Counted from the stretch's first letter, positions 52,752 through 61,312 are shown. The stretch: 64,000 nt of DNA from Agromyces mediolanus (GCF_014648575.1 NZ_BMRJ01000001.1:1438218-1502217); one strand, 5' to 3'. The notes: generated by a model not told the origin, from the sequence alone. Numbers and translations: made by a program.

Positions 52752-53741
52752 TCAGTCGCCGAGGGCGCGATCGGCCTCGCTCGGCAGCTGTTCGACCGGC
52801 ACCACCACGACGTCCTGCACCTTCCAGTCGAGCCGGGCGATGCCTTCCGAGGCCGCGGAGAGCGTCTCCGTGCGCACCTTGACTCGGCGCGGCACGACGA
52901 ACGCCTCGACGTGGAAGACCTGCCCCTCATCGCGCAGCCGCACGCCGGCATCCAGCACCCAGGGCAGGCCTCGCAGGTACCGGGTGATCTCGCCCGCGAG
53001 CGGGTGCGGCTGCTTGTCGTCGTAGCTGCGCGCACGCTGGTCCATGAGGTCGATGACCGCGCCCTTGGTGTTGCGCACGCCGTCCCAGACGATGCCGATC
53101 GAGATGAAGAGCGCGGCGGCGCCGTCGAGCCACCAGATGCCGAGCCCGATGCCCAGCACACCGACGATGGACGCCGCGTTCGTCTGCCAGTCGGCTTTCG
53201 CCATGTCGGCGTCGGCGTAGAGCAGCTTGTTGTGCAGCACCGGCGCGAGCTTTGCCTTCGCCGGGCCGTAGATGAACACGGGACCGACGACGACGATCAC
53301 CATCACGGCGATCATGAGCCAGCCGAGCCAGATGGTCTGGCCGAACAGCTGAACGGTGCCGATCGTGGGATGCTCCGCGGCGATGAGGCCGGTCACGGCC
53401 TCGACGGCGAGGTTGAGGCCCACGGCGAGCAGGGCGATGCCGGCGACGAGGTGACCCACGCCCATCGCGCGGTGCAGGCCGTAGGGATGCTTCACCGTCG
53501 GCCGTCGCCGCACGAAGATGACCGCGGTGAGGAACGCGAGCTGGGGGAGGAGCGAGAGCATGTCCTCGATCCAGGCGGTGCGCATGGCCTGCGATCCGCC
53601 GACGACGAAGGCGACGACGGTGATCGTGATCGAGGTGTACACGATCGTGAACAGCTCCCAGCGGATCGCCTTCTTGAGCGCGATCCGCTGCGTCTCCGGC
53701 AGGTCGGTGCGGCCGAACTGCGCACTGCTCGGCCGGGTCAT
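52752..53741 (-). CDS. Cation diffusion facilitator (CDF) family transporter
   Basis: 329 residues, six membrane helices and a C-terminal cytoplasmic domain. The helix V site reads YADADMAKADWQTN, giving a D-x3-D metal site, and helix II has WIEDMLSLLPQLAFL in place of the usual H/D-D pair, an unusual combination. HPYGLHRAMGVGHLVAG matches the family KHPYG loop. Probably exports Zn, Fe, Mn or Co. It overlaps the upstream lipoprotein gene in ATGA, so both are translated together. Confidence 0.86.
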   Translation of the reverse strand: MTRPSSAQFGRTDLPETQRIALKKAIRWELFTIVYTSITITVVAFVVGGSQAMRTAWIEDMLSLLPQLAFLTAVIFVRRRPTVKHPYGLHRAMGVGHLVAGIALLAVGLNLAVEAVTGLIAAEHPTIGTVQLFGQTIWLGWLMIAVMVIVVVGPVFIYGPAKAKLAPVLHNKLLYADADMAKADWQTNAASIVGVLGIGLGIWWLDGAAALFISIGIVWDGVRNTKGAVIDLMDQRARSYDDKQPHPLAGEITRYLRGLPWVLDAGVRLRDEGQVFHVEAFVVPRRVKVRTETLSAASEGIARLDWKVQDVVVVPVEQLPSEADRALGD

Positions 53742-54250
53742 CCGCCGACCTCCTCGTCGAGATAGCGCTCCAATGCCGAGAGGAACGCGTTCTCGCCCAT
53801 CGGCACGAGCAGCACGAGGCTGCGTCCGCCAGCGTGCTCGATGTCCCGGTACCCCCGCGTGAGGCCCGCCCGCTCGATCCACGGGGTCTGGTCGGTGAAC
53901 CCGCCGATCACCAGGTCGAGCTCGCCGTCCTCCAGGGCGGTGACGAGCGTCTCCTCGCTGCCGACCCGCCACGTCACCCGTGCGTCGATGGTGTCGGCGA
54001 AGCCGCGGACGAGCTCGGGGAGCGGCCCCTCGGGGCTCGGTCCCTCGGTCTCGACGAGTCCCGGCTCCTCGACGGCGCCGACGCGGAGCTCGCCGCCGCC
54101 GACCCGGTCGAGCGTGCCGTCCGGGTCGCTCGGCACCTGCACGCCGCACGCGGCGAGGGAGAGGGCGGCGAGGCAGGCGACGACGCCCAGCAGGAGCCGT
54201 CTCGCCGTACGACCGCCGGGTGACTGCACACCGTTCACGGAGCTTCGCAC
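53738..54250 (-). CDS. Half-size solute-binding lipoprotein (SBP family 3-like)
   Basis: 170 residues. Signal peptide with lipobox SLAAC (Cys about residue 35), then GELRVGAVEEPGLVE, the opening strand of amino-acid-type binding proteins, PLPELVRGFADTIDARVTWRVGSEETLVTALEDGELDLVIGGFTD, and RSLVLLVPMGENAFLSALERYLDE. A full SBP has about 250 residues and a second lobe; here the two-lobed core looks shortened. Coupled to the CDF gene, so metal sensing or delivery at the membrane is possible. The exact start is uncertain. Confidence 0.65.
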   Translation of the reverse strand: MRSSVNGVQSPGGRTARRLLLGVVACLAALSLAACGVQVPSDPDGTLDRVGGGELRVGAVEEPGLVETEGPSPEGPLPELVRGFADTIDARVTWRVGSEETLVTALEDGELDLVIGGFTDQTPWIERAGLTRGYRDIEHAGGRSLVLLVPMGENAFLSALERYLDEEVGG

Positions 54251-54325
54251 CCGCCCATCATCGCCGAGCGGGGGTGCCGGCCGCAGCTGCTTGACGAGCC
54301 GGTGCGCGATCTGCCATGGGCGAGG

Positions 54326-54934
54326 TCAGGCCCGTGACGCCGCCTCGCGCCGGACTCGTTCGGCGTGGGCGCGCACACGGTTGCGATTGCCGCAATCGGC
54401 GGAGCTGCACCAGCGGCGGTTGTGCTGCCGGGAGGTATCGAGGAACACCCAGCCGCAGTGCCGGTCCTCGCAGCGGTGGAAGCCCGAGAGCGCGGGGGAG
54501 GCGAAGAGGCGGGCGAACTCGAGCGCGAGCAGGTGCCGCGGCGTGCCGAGCTCCAGCGTGCGCGGGTGCCGGGCCCAGGTGCCGTCCGCGCTGCGCTCGA
54601 GGCGGCTCGCCGCGTGCGCGAGTGGCAGCTCCCGCTCGAGCACGGCGGGCGAGCTCGCGTCGCCGGTGAGGGCGGCGTAGCTGTCGTCGCGGAGGGTCAG
54701 GATGCCGGTGTGCTCGGCGGCCGCGGCCGAGGGATCGGCGTCGGCGAGCCCGGCGAGGCGCTCGGCCGCAGCCGAGGTGAGCAGCTCGACGCGCTCGAGC
54801 CAGGCGAGCACGTGCGCGTAGCTTTGCAGGCGCTCGCCGCGGCGCTCGGGGTCGAGCCGCCAGTCCACGGTGTTGCAGAAGTCGAGCGCGACGTCGCCAC
54901 CGAGGCGGGAGACGGCGAGCTCCGGCATCCGCAT
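54326..54934 (-). CDS. ABATE/CGNR zinc-finger protein, putative regulator
   Basis: 202 residues. N-terminal ABATE domain (SRLGGDVALDFCNTVDWR) and C-terminal CGNR zinc finger with CEDRHCGWVFLDTSRQHNRRWCSSADCGNRNRVRAH; the cysteines C-x4-C...C-x4-CGNR are all present. Such proteins are presumed stress-responsive transcription regulators. Divergent from the MFS gene across 65 bp, so that gene is the likely target. Confidence 0.9.
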   Translation of the reverse strand: MRMPELAVSRLGGDVALDFCNTVDWRLDPERRGERLQSYAHVLAWLERVELLTSAAAERLAGLADADPSAAAAEHTGILTLRDDSYAALTGDASSPAVLERELPLAHAASRLERSADGTWARHPRTLELGTPRHLLALEFARLFASPALSGFHRCEDRHCGWVFLDTSRQHNRRWCSSADCGNRNRVRAHAERVRREAASRA

Positions 54935-54999
54935 CGCGCGCTCCTCCCGCTCTCTGCTACGTTCCCGCTAATGATCATAACGCTGATAGGGAGTTAGGG
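54935..54999. promoter_or_regulatory. AT-rich divergent control region with ATGATCAT palindrome
   Basis: The 8-bp palindrome ATGATCAT is centred near 54974 in an unusually AT-rich patch between the CGNR regulator and MFS genes; a candidate operator or shared promoter. Exact -10/-35 boxes are not clear. Confidence 0.4.
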
Positions 55000-56241
55000 A
55001 TGCCGAAGCGCTCCGGCTTCGCCGCCCTCTGGGCCTCGCAGGCGACGTCCAACACCGCCGACGGCATCCTCGCCGCGGCCGCGCCCCTGCTCGTGGCCTC
55101 GCTCACCCGTGACCCCGTGATCGTGGCGGGCATGACCGTCGTGCAGTTCCTGCCCTGGCTCGTGTTCACGCTGCCCGCCGGTGCCCTCACCGACCGGATG
55201 GACCGGCGCACGCTCCTCGTCGCCGGCAACCTCCTCCGAGCGCTCGGCTTCGCCCTGCTCGCCACCTCGGTCGCGGTCGGCTGGCAGAGCGTGTGGCTCC
55301 TCTATGCCGCCGTATTCGTAGCCGGCACCGCGGAGACGATCGTCGACAACGCCGCGCTGACGGTGCCGCCGCGGCTCGTGCCGCGGGCGCAGCTCGAACG
55401 CGCGAACGGGCGCCTCTTCGCGACCCAATCGGTCGTGAACACCTTCGTCGGGCCGCCGATCGGCTCGGTGCTCATGGCGGTGGCGGCGACGCTCGCGTTC
55501 TTCACGAGCGCCGGGCTCTTCGCCGTCGCGGCGGCGGCCGCGCTGCTGCTGCCGCAGCTCCGCCCGGCGGCACACGGGACGCCCGCCACCGACGCCGCGA
55601 CGGACGGTCCGCCGCCCAGGCCGAGCTCCATGGCCGCCGACATCGCGGCGGGTTGGGGGCACTTCTGGCGGCATCGGCTGCTGCGCCGGGTCGCACTCAT
55701 CTCGGCATCCTTCAACTTCTTCGGCACCGCGACCGGCGCGATCCTCGTGCTGCTCGCGACCGGGCCGCTCGGAGTGCCGGAGGCCTGGTACGGCCTGTTC
55801 ATCGCGGTTCCCGCGGCGGGCGCCATCCTCGGCTCGCTCGTCGCGGAGCGCGTCATCCCGCGGATCGGCGGCGGGCCCGTGATGTGGGCCGCCGCGCTCG
55901 TGCCGGCGGCGAGTTTCGCCGTGCTCGGCCTGAGCACGAACCTCGTGCTCGTGCTGGTCGGCATGTTCCTCGCGGCCGTCGCGACGGCGTGCAACCAGAT
56001 CGTCGTCTCGACCCTGCGCCAGGCGGCGGTGCCGGACGCGCTGCTCGGGCGGGTGACCGCCGCGTACCGGCTGATCGTGCTCGGCGCCGTCCCGTTCGGT
56101 GGTCTCGCCGGCGGAGTGCTCGCGTCCGCGTTCGGGCTGCAGCCGACCTTCGTGATCGCGGCCGTCGGACTCGCGCTCGCCGCCGTGCTGCTCATGCCCG
56201 GCGTGACGAGCGAGGCGCTCCGCCGGGCTGAGCTCGGCTGA
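55000..56241 (+). CDS. MFS transporter, enterobactin-exporter-like
   Basis: 413 residues, about twelve helices. LPAGALTDRMDRRTLLVAGNLLRALGF is the loop 2-3 motif (D-R-x-x-R-R) and a second copy, VAERVIPRIGGGP, follows in the C-half. The pattern of TSNTADGILAAAAPLLVASLT and PPRLVPRAQLERANGRLFATQSVVNTFVGPPIG fits the MFS_3/EntS group, exporters of siderophores and drugs. ATG 55000 has GGGAG about ten bases upstream. Confidence 0.9.
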   Translation: MPKRSGFAALWASQATSNTADGILAAAAPLLVASLTRDPVIVAGMTVVQFLPWLVFTLPAGALTDRMDRRTLLVAGNLLRALGFALLATSVAVGWQSVWLLYAAVFVAGTAETIVDNAALTVPPRLVPRAQLERANGRLFATQSVVNTFVGPPIGSVLMAVAATLAFFTSAGLFAVAAAAALLLPQLRPAAHGTPATDAATDGPPPRPSSMAADIAAGWGHFWRHRLLRRVALISASFNFFGTATGAILVLLATGPLGVPEAWYGLFIAVPAAGAILGSLVAERVIPRIGGGPVMWAAALVPAASFAVLGLSTNLVLVLVGMFLAAVATACNQIVVSTLRQAAVPDALLGRVTAAYRLIVLGAVPFGGLAGGVLASAFGLQPTFVIAAVGLALAAVLLMPGVTSEALRRAELG

Positions 56242-56244
56242 GGG

Positions 56245-56820
56245 TCAGCGCAGCGCGAGCTCTTCGCGGAGCCGCGGCTCGACGCGCTGCTCGGGGCGGA
56301 GCCCCGCCTTGTCGGCGTAGAACGCGCGGATGCGGTCCATGTCGGCGCCGAGATCGTCGCCGAGCGCGAAGGTCGGCCCGAGGCCCGTGGTCATGGTGGT
56401 GCGGTCGACGAAGCCGAGGGTCACCGGCATCCCCGTCGCCTTGGCGATGCGGGCGAAGCCGGACTTCCAGTACTCGTGCGGCCCGCGGGTGCCGTCGGGC
56501 GTTACGACGAGGCCGAACACCTTGCCCGCCCGGACCTCGGCGACGACCTCGTCGACGACGCGGGCGGGATCGGCGCGGTCCACCGGGATGCCGCCGAGGC
56601 GCCGCATGATCGGGCCGCGCCAGCCGCTGAAGAGACTCTTCTTGCCGAGCCAGCGCACGTCGATGCCGAGCCGCCAGGCGATGGCGAGCATGAGCACGAA
56701 GTCCCAGTTCGAGGTGTGCGGGGCACCGATCAGCACGGTCGGCTGCGCTGGCGCGGGCGACCCGGTGAGCGTCCACCGGCTGCAGGCCCAGTAGACGCGG
56801 GAGACGAGTCGTCGAAGCAT
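56245..56820 (-). CDS. 1-acyl-sn-glycerol-3-phosphate acyltransferase-like (PlsC family)
   Basis: 191 residues with the acyltransferase HX4D motif in APHTSNWDF and the later FGLVVTPDGTRG (the usual FPEGTR variant). WLGKKSLFSGWRGPIMRRLGGIPVDR is the substrate region. Transfers acyl groups to lysophosphatidate-like acceptors at the membrane. ATG 56820 is chosen because TACCGT lies 6 nt upstream; an ATG at 56859 would add 13 residues and erase this promoter. Confidence 0.87.
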   Translation of the reverse strand: MLRRLVSRVYWACSRWTLTGSPAPAQPTVLIGAPHTSNWDFVLMLAIAWRLGIDVRWLGKKSLFSGWRGPIMRRLGGIPVDRADPARVVDEVVAEVRAGKVFGLVVTPDGTRGPHEYWKSGFARIAKATGMPVTLGFVDRTTMTTGLGPTFALGDDLGADMDRIRAFYADKAGLRPEQRVEPRLREELALR

Positions 56821-56826
56821 CCACCA

Positions 56827-56861
56827 ACGGTACGCGGACCGGTATGCCCGTCCGTGCATAC
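56827..56861 (-). promoter_or_regulatory. leaderless -10 with upstream dyad
   Basis: -10 TACCGT (minus strand, 56832-56827) ends 6 nt before ATG 56820. Arms GTATGC and GCATAC (56842-56861, 8-nt spacer) lie over the expected -35 region. Confidence 0.5.
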
Positions 56862-56886
56862 GGCCGCCCGTTCCGCCGGTCCCGCG

Positions 56887-57402
56887 CTACGCCTCGGGGG
56901 AGACCGCGAGCTCCGGGAAGAGCGCGCGAACAAGCGGATGTCTCGGGCCGCCCGGTTCGGCCAGCTCGGTGAGCAGCGCCTCGAAGTCGTCGGCGACGAC
57001 GCTCGTCTCCTCGAACTCCGGCTCGCCGCCGTGCACGATCCGGCCGTCCGAGCGGATGGCGAGGTACTCGTAGTCCCCGCCCACGGAGAGGAGCACCGGG
57101 AGATGCCCGGCCCAGAACGCGGCGACGGCGGCGGTCTGCTCAGGGTCGACGGCGGCGTCGAGGCTGAGCTTCTCGAACTCGTTCCAGGCGAACGCGGCGT
57201 CGGCGGTGCCGCGGTAGTCCTCGACCGAGAGGAACCAGACGGTGTCCTCCGCGTTCGCGAGCCGGCTGAACGCGACCGTCCAGGCGCCGAAGGCGGCGGG
57301 AAAGGCGAGGAGCGAGCGGGGGACGGGGCGCTGTTCGTCGAGGGGCGGCTCGAAGGCCCACCCGGCTCGGCGCAGGGCGGAGATCGTCGTGGTGAAGTCC
57401 AT
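56887..57402 (-). CDS. SMI1/KNR4 (SUKH) family protein
   Basis: 171 residues. Features of the SUKH superfamily: a middle with TVWFLSVEDYRGTADAAFAWNEFEKLSLD, then FWAGHLPVLLSVGGDYEYLAIRSDGRIVHGGEPEFEETSVVADDFEALLTEL, the typical GD-x-x-x-aromatic plus end-helix pattern. SUKH proteins often act as immunity proteins against contact-dependent toxins but no toxin gene is adjacent, so this one is an orphan. Confidence 0.72.
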   Translation of the reverse strand: MDFTTTISALRRAGWAFEPPLDEQRPVPRSLLAFPAAFGAWTVAFSRLANAEDTVWFLSVEDYRGTADAAFAWNEFEKLSLDAAVDPEQTAAVAAFWAGHLPVLLSVGGDYEYLAIRSDGRIVHGGEPEFEETSVVADDFEALLTELAEPGGPRHPLVRALFPELAVSPEA

Positions 57403-57542
57403 CGCCGTCGACGATACCGCCGCGGCCCCGCCGCAGTCCGCCGCGAATCCGCGATGTCGTGCAAGACTCTCGCCGGAGGCGACACAGACAGGGCGTGAAG
57501 CGTGTGAGCACCGACGAGATCGCCCCGGACGAAGGGGAGCCC

Positions 57543-58094
57543 ATGCCCGAGGACTCGGAGCGCCGCGCCGAGCACGACGCCTCGGCGCCTGCGCCCGAAC
57601 CGTTCGACGAGCGCGGCTGGTTCGAGGGCGTCGTCCGCGAGCACGCCGGAGCCCTCGTCCGCTACTTCGCCCGCCGCGGTCCCCGCCAGGATGCGGAGGA
57701 CCTCGCGGCCGAGGTGTTCGCGACCGCCTGGCGTCGACGGGCCGACATCCCCCGCGAGGCCGTGCTGCCGTGGCTGTATCGCACGGCGGGCTTCACGCTC
57801 GCGAACCACCGGCGCAAGCTCGTCGACCTTCCGGTCGAGACCGTGCCGGAGCGGGGGACCAGCGCGGTCGCCGAGGATCCGGAGCTGAGCCTGCTCTTCG
57901 ACGCCGAACTCCGCGGCGCGCTCGAGAGCGTCGGCGAGCGCGATCGGCGCATCCTCCTGCTCCACGCCTGGGAAGGGCTCGACGGGGCGGAGCTGGCGGC
58001 GGTGCTCGGCATCAGCCGTTCCGGCGCGGACGCCGCGCTTTCCCGCGCCCGGGCGCGGCTCCGCGAGGCCTGGGGCGAGCGGCTGGCGTTCTGA
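57543..58094 (+). CDS. RNA polymerase sigma factor, ECF-like
   Basis: 183 residues. Sigma region 2: FEGVVREHAGALVRYFARRGPRQDAEDLAAEVFATAWRR, then VLPWLYRTAGFTLANHRRK; region 4: ALESVGERDRRILLLHAWEGLDGAELAAVLGISRSGADAALSRARARLREAW. No region 3. Start taken at ATG 57543 with AAGGGGAG five bases upstream; a GTG at 57504 is possible. The next gene makes a membrane protein whose N-terminus could hold an anti-sigma element. Confidence 0.9.
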   Translation: MPEDSERRAEHDASAPAPEPFDERGWFEGVVREHAGALVRYFARRGPRQDAEDLAAEVFATAWRRRADIPREAVLPWLYRTAGFTLANHRRKLVDLPVETVPERGTSAVAEDPELSLLFDAELRGALESVGERDRRILLLHAWEGLDGAELAAVLGISRSGADAALSRARARLREAWGERLAF

Positions 58095-58233
58095 CCCCCT
58101 CGCTGCCGGCCCCGGGTGCCCGCGCCGGCGGGCCAAGCCGGGAGCCGGCACATCCCGAGCGCTGCAAGCTCAGGCGCCCCCACGACATATCCCAGATGAC
58201 GGCGGCCCCGGCCCCGCGAGGAGAGGCGAAGAC

Positions 58234-59532
58234 ATGAACGACGAGACGCACGACGAACAGGACCCGATGGCGCGGCTGCGTGGCGCAGACCCGGCCGCCG
58301 GGCTCGAGCCGCGAGCCGGCTTCGCCGAGGAGACCGTCGCGCAGGCGATGGCCGAGACGACCGCCCCGGTCGCCGAACTCGGCAGCGCGCGGGCGAAGCG
58401 GCGGCCGCGCTGGTTGCCGATCGCCGCGGTCGCCGCGTCGATGCTCGTGCTCGGCGGCGGCGCCGGCTACGCGGTGGCCGCGCTCGGCGGCGACCACGGC
58501 AGCACGCTCGCAGGGGCGCCCCCGATCTCGCTCCCGAACGGTCAGGGCGGGGCGCAGAACGGTGCACCGCTCCAGCCCGGCGCCGGTCAGCCCGAGATGG
58601 CGCAGGACAAGGCGATGGCGGGATCCGGGGCGAGCGACCTCATGATGCCGTGGGGCTGGGGACGCAACCACTTCACGTCCTCCGGGTTGTCGACGGAGGC
58701 GGGTCGCGCAGCGGGCTACGGCTACGACCCCGGCGCGGCCGCAGACCCCGCGACGATCGGCGCGCTCGCTGCCTCGCTCGGGATCGACGGCGAACCGGTG
58801 CTGAAGGACGGCTCCTGGACGGTCGGAGCGCAGGACGGCACGGCCCCCTCGCTCTGGGTCAATCTGGACGGGACGCTGAGCTTCTGGTACTCCGACCCGG
58901 CGATCTCGCCGTGGAACTGCCCGGCCGACGCCGCGTGCGAGCCGAGCGGCGCGCTGCCGAGCGAGGGCGCCGCGATCGACGCACTCCGCTCGATCATCAC
59001 CGCCAGCGGGCGGGACGCGTCGTCGTTCGCCTTCGGCTCGGAGACCTGGGAAGGCGCGGTCACCCGGACAGCGCAGGCCTGGCCGATCGTCGACGGGCAG
59101 CGGCTCGACCAGGCCTGGACGCTCGAGCTGGCCGAAGACGGGATCGTCTCGGTGTCGGGCGGTCTCGCCCCGATCATCGGGCTCGGCGAGTACCCGGTGG
59201 TGAGCGCGGACGAGGCGTTCGGCCGCCTCTCCGACCCGCGCTTCGGCGCCCAGCGCACCGGCGCCGTCGACGTGCTGCGAGCCGACGCGGCCACGGAGAG
59301 CGAGACCTGGGTGCCGCCGACCGCTCCGCCCGCGACGCCCGCGCAGGGCGCCGCGGTCGCCTGGCCGGTCACCGAGGTGCGCATCGTCGACGCCCGCCTC
59401 GGGCTCGCGAGCCAGTGGCAGCCGGACGGCAGCGTGGTCGTCGTCCCCGCCTACGAGTTCACCGACGCCGACGGCGGCACCTGGTCGGTCATCGCCGTCG
59501 CCGAGGAGTCGCTCGACTTCGGCGCGGAGTGA
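58234..59532 (+). CDS. Single-pass membrane protein with extracytoplasmic domain, sigma-associated
   Basis: 432 residues: an N-terminal cytoplasmic part of about 60 residues (LRGADPAAGLEPRAGFAEETVAQAMAE), a membrane helix (about 65-88), a Gly/Gln/Pro-rich linker, then a large outside domain without recognised motifs, containing a Cys pair in WNCPADAACEPSG. The cytoplasmic segment is short for a canonical zinc anti-sigma domain and has no HxxxCxxC. GAGGAGAGG upstream. It follows the sigma gene by 139 bp and is a candidate regulator or target of it. Confidence 0.7.
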   Translation: MNDETHDEQDPMARLRGADPAAGLEPRAGFAEETVAQAMAETTAPVAELGSARAKRRPRWLPIAAVAASMLVLGGGAGYAVAALGGDHGSTLAGAPPISLPNGQGGAQNGAPLQPGAGQPEMAQDKAMAGSGASDLMMPWGWGRNHFTSSGLSTEAGRAAGYGYDPGAAADPATIGALAASLGIDGEPVLKDGSWTVGAQDGTAPSLWVNLDGTLSFWYSDPAISPWNCPADAACEPSGALPSEGAAIDALRSIITASGRDASSFAFGSETWEGAVTRTAQAWPIVDGQRLDQAWTLELAEDGIVSVSGGLAPIIGLGEYPVVSADEAFGRLSDPRFGAQRTGAVDVLRADAATESETWVPPTAPPATPAQGAAVAWPVTEVRIVDARLGLASQWQPDGSVVVVPAYEFTDADGGTWSVIAVAEESLDFGAE

Positions 59533-59587
59533 CCCGGTGGGCCACCCCTCGCGTGACGCCGTCGGCGGGACGTGAGAGGGTGGCCCC

Positions 59588-60427
59588 ATGCCGGAGTCGC
59601 CAGAGGTGCAGGCGCTCGTCGAGGAGCTCGGCGAGCGCATCGTCGGCCGCGTCGTCCGCGAGGTCGACGTGCTCGAGTTCCGGGTCGTGAAGACCCGCCC
59701 CAGGCCGCCGGGCGAGCTCCTCGGCGCGCGACTCGCCGCCGTCGCCCGACATGGCAAGCACGTCGATCTCCGCTTCGACGACGGCCGGCATCTCGTCGTC
59801 TCGCTCGGCCGGCACGGCTGGGCGCGCTGGGGCGGGGCGGATGCCGCGACCGACGCGCCCCCGGTCCTGCTCACGATCGGCTTCGACGAGGGGCCGGCGC
59901 TCGAACTCACCGACGCCGGCGGCTGGGTGTCGCTCGGCGTGTCGGTGGTCGACGATCCGGCGGAGGTCTCGGCGATCGCGAAGCTCGGGCCGGACCCGGC
60001 CGACCCCGGGTACTCGCGCGAGGACTTCGATCGGGCGTTCGCCGGCCGGCGCAAGCAGACGAAGGCCGTGCTCCAGGAGCAGGAGTCGATCGCGGGCATC
60101 GGCAACGCCTACTCCGACGAGATCCTCTTCCGGGCGAGGCGCTCGCCCGTGGCGCACGCGGCGAGCCTGTCCGGCGCGGAGCTCGACGGCCTGTTCGAGG
60201 CGACGGTGGGCGAGATCACCGAGGCCATCGCGGCGCGGCGGGGCATCCCGATCGGCGGGCTCAAGGCCGCCAAGGTCGCCGAGATGCGGGTCCACGGCCG
60301 AACCTGGCAGCCGTGCCCGGAGTGCGGCGGCACCATCCGGGACTTCGCCTTCGCGAGCACCGTCGGCCAGTACTGCCCGAGCTGTCAGACGGGCGGCGAG
60401 CTGCTGCCGGAGCCGTCCCAGCGCTGA
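59588..60427 (+). CDS. Fpg/Nei family DNA glycosylase, paralogue 1
   Basis: Base-excision repair glycosylase/AP lyase, 279 residues. N-terminal PE (PESPEVQAL) provides the catalytic Pro2 and Glu3; RHGKHVDL has the conserved Lys; the H2TH region is IAGIGNAYSDEILFRA; a zinc finger follows, CPECG and CPSCQTGG. The finger position that holds Arg in E. coli Fpg reads Thr or Ser here, which sets these actinobacterial enzymes apart. A second paralogue lies 1.2 kb away. Confidence 0.92.
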   Translation: MPESPEVQALVEELGERIVGRVVREVDVLEFRVVKTRPRPPGELLGARLAAVARHGKHVDLRFDDGRHLVVSLGRHGWARWGGADAATDAPPVLLTIGFDEGPALELTDAGGWVSLGVSVVDDPAEVSAIAKLGPDPADPGYSREDFDRAFAGRRKQTKAVLQEQESIAGIGNAYSDEILFRARRSPVAHAASLSGAELDGLFEATVGEITEAIAARRGIPIGGLKAAKVAEMRVHGRTWQPCPECGGTIRDFAFASTVGQYCPSCQTGGELLPEPSQR

Positions 60428-60481
60428 GGCGCTGCGCCGACCGGTTTGCCTCGGCGGCCCGCGATCGCCGAGCATGGCGGG

Positions 60482-61270
60482 ATGGACGAACGCGCCGAAC
60501 TGCTCCTGGCCTATGACGACGAGCTCCGCACGGAGGCCGAGGTCCGCGAGGCGCAGGCGGTCGATCGTCTCGGTCCGCTCTTCGTCGCCCGCTTCGCCGG
60601 AGGCCGTGGCTTCGTCAGCTACCGCGACCTCGGCGGCGCCACGGCCGAACGCCTCGGCGAACTCGTCGCCGAGGTCCCACGGCGCTTCGCCGCGGATGAG
60701 CGGGTCGTCGAGGCGGAGTGGAAGACGCGCGGCCACGATGCCGCGCCCGGGCTCCACGAGGCGCTGCTCGCGCACGGCTTCGTGCCCGAGGAGCCCGAGT
60801 CGATCATGATCGGCGCGGCGACGAAGCTCGCCGTCGACGTCGAGCTGCCGCCCGGGGTGGTGATCCGTCGTGTCGTCGAGGAGCGCGAGGTGCGCGCGGC
60901 GAGTGCGATGCAGGACGAGGTGTTCGGCGGCCCCGTCTCAGAGGCCCGGGCGGACGAGCTCCTCCGCAAGCTCGCCCGAGGGGACGGCGTCGAGGAGTGG
61001 GTCGCGGAGGTCGACGGCCGCTTCGTCAGCGCCGGCCGGATCGAGCCCGTGCCCGGCACGCGGTTCGCCGGCATCTGGGGCGGGGCGACCCGCGAGGAGT
61101 GGCGCGGGCGCGGCATCTACCGGGCGCTCACCTCGGCGCGGGCGCGCTCGGCGCTCGCGCAGGGCAAGACGCACATCACCAGCGACTCGACCGAGTTCTC
61201 ACGGCCGATCCTGGAGCGTTCGGGCTTCGTCAAGGTGTCGACGACGACCCCGTACGTCTGGCGGCGCTGA
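60482..61270 (+). CDS. GNAT family N-acetyltransferase
   Basis: 262 residues. Acetyl-CoA-binding motif A in FAGIWGGATREEWRGRGIYRALTSARARSALAQG (R-G-x-G-x-Y/R-x-x-L). The first 125 residues form a separate N-terminal domain. Its acceptor is unknown. ATG 60482 follows a GAGCAT hexamer at leaderless spacing. The last 14 bases of the gene, including the stop, are duplicated immediately downstream. Confidence 0.85.
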   Translation: MDERAELLLAYDDELRTEAEVREAQAVDRLGPLFVARFAGGRGFVSYRDLGGATAERLGELVAEVPRRFAADERVVEAEWKTRGHDAAPGLHEALLAHGFVPEEPESIMIGAATKLAVDVELPPGVVIRRVVEEREVRAASAMQDEVFGGPVSEARADELLRKLARGDGVEEWVAEVDGRFVSAGRIEPVPGTRFAGIWGGATREEWRGRGIYRALTSARARSALAQGKTHITSDSTEFSRPILERSGFVKVSTTTPYVWRR

Positions 61271-61287
61271 ATCTCTGGCGGCGCTGA
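61257..61287 (+). repeat. 14-bp direct duplication spanning a stop codon
   Basis: TCTGGCGGCGCTGA occurs at 61257-61270 (the end of the GNAT gene with its stop) and again at 61274-61287 after three bases. Confidence 0.85.
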
Positions 61288-61312
61288 GCGCACGCCGGAC
61301 GCGTGCGCTCAG
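61284..61312. terminator. bidirectional hairpin terminator
   Basis: Perfect 12-bp arms CTGAGCGCACGC and GCGTGCGCTCAG with a 5-nt loop; it overlaps the stop codon of the convergent 72-residue gene. Confidence 0.85.
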
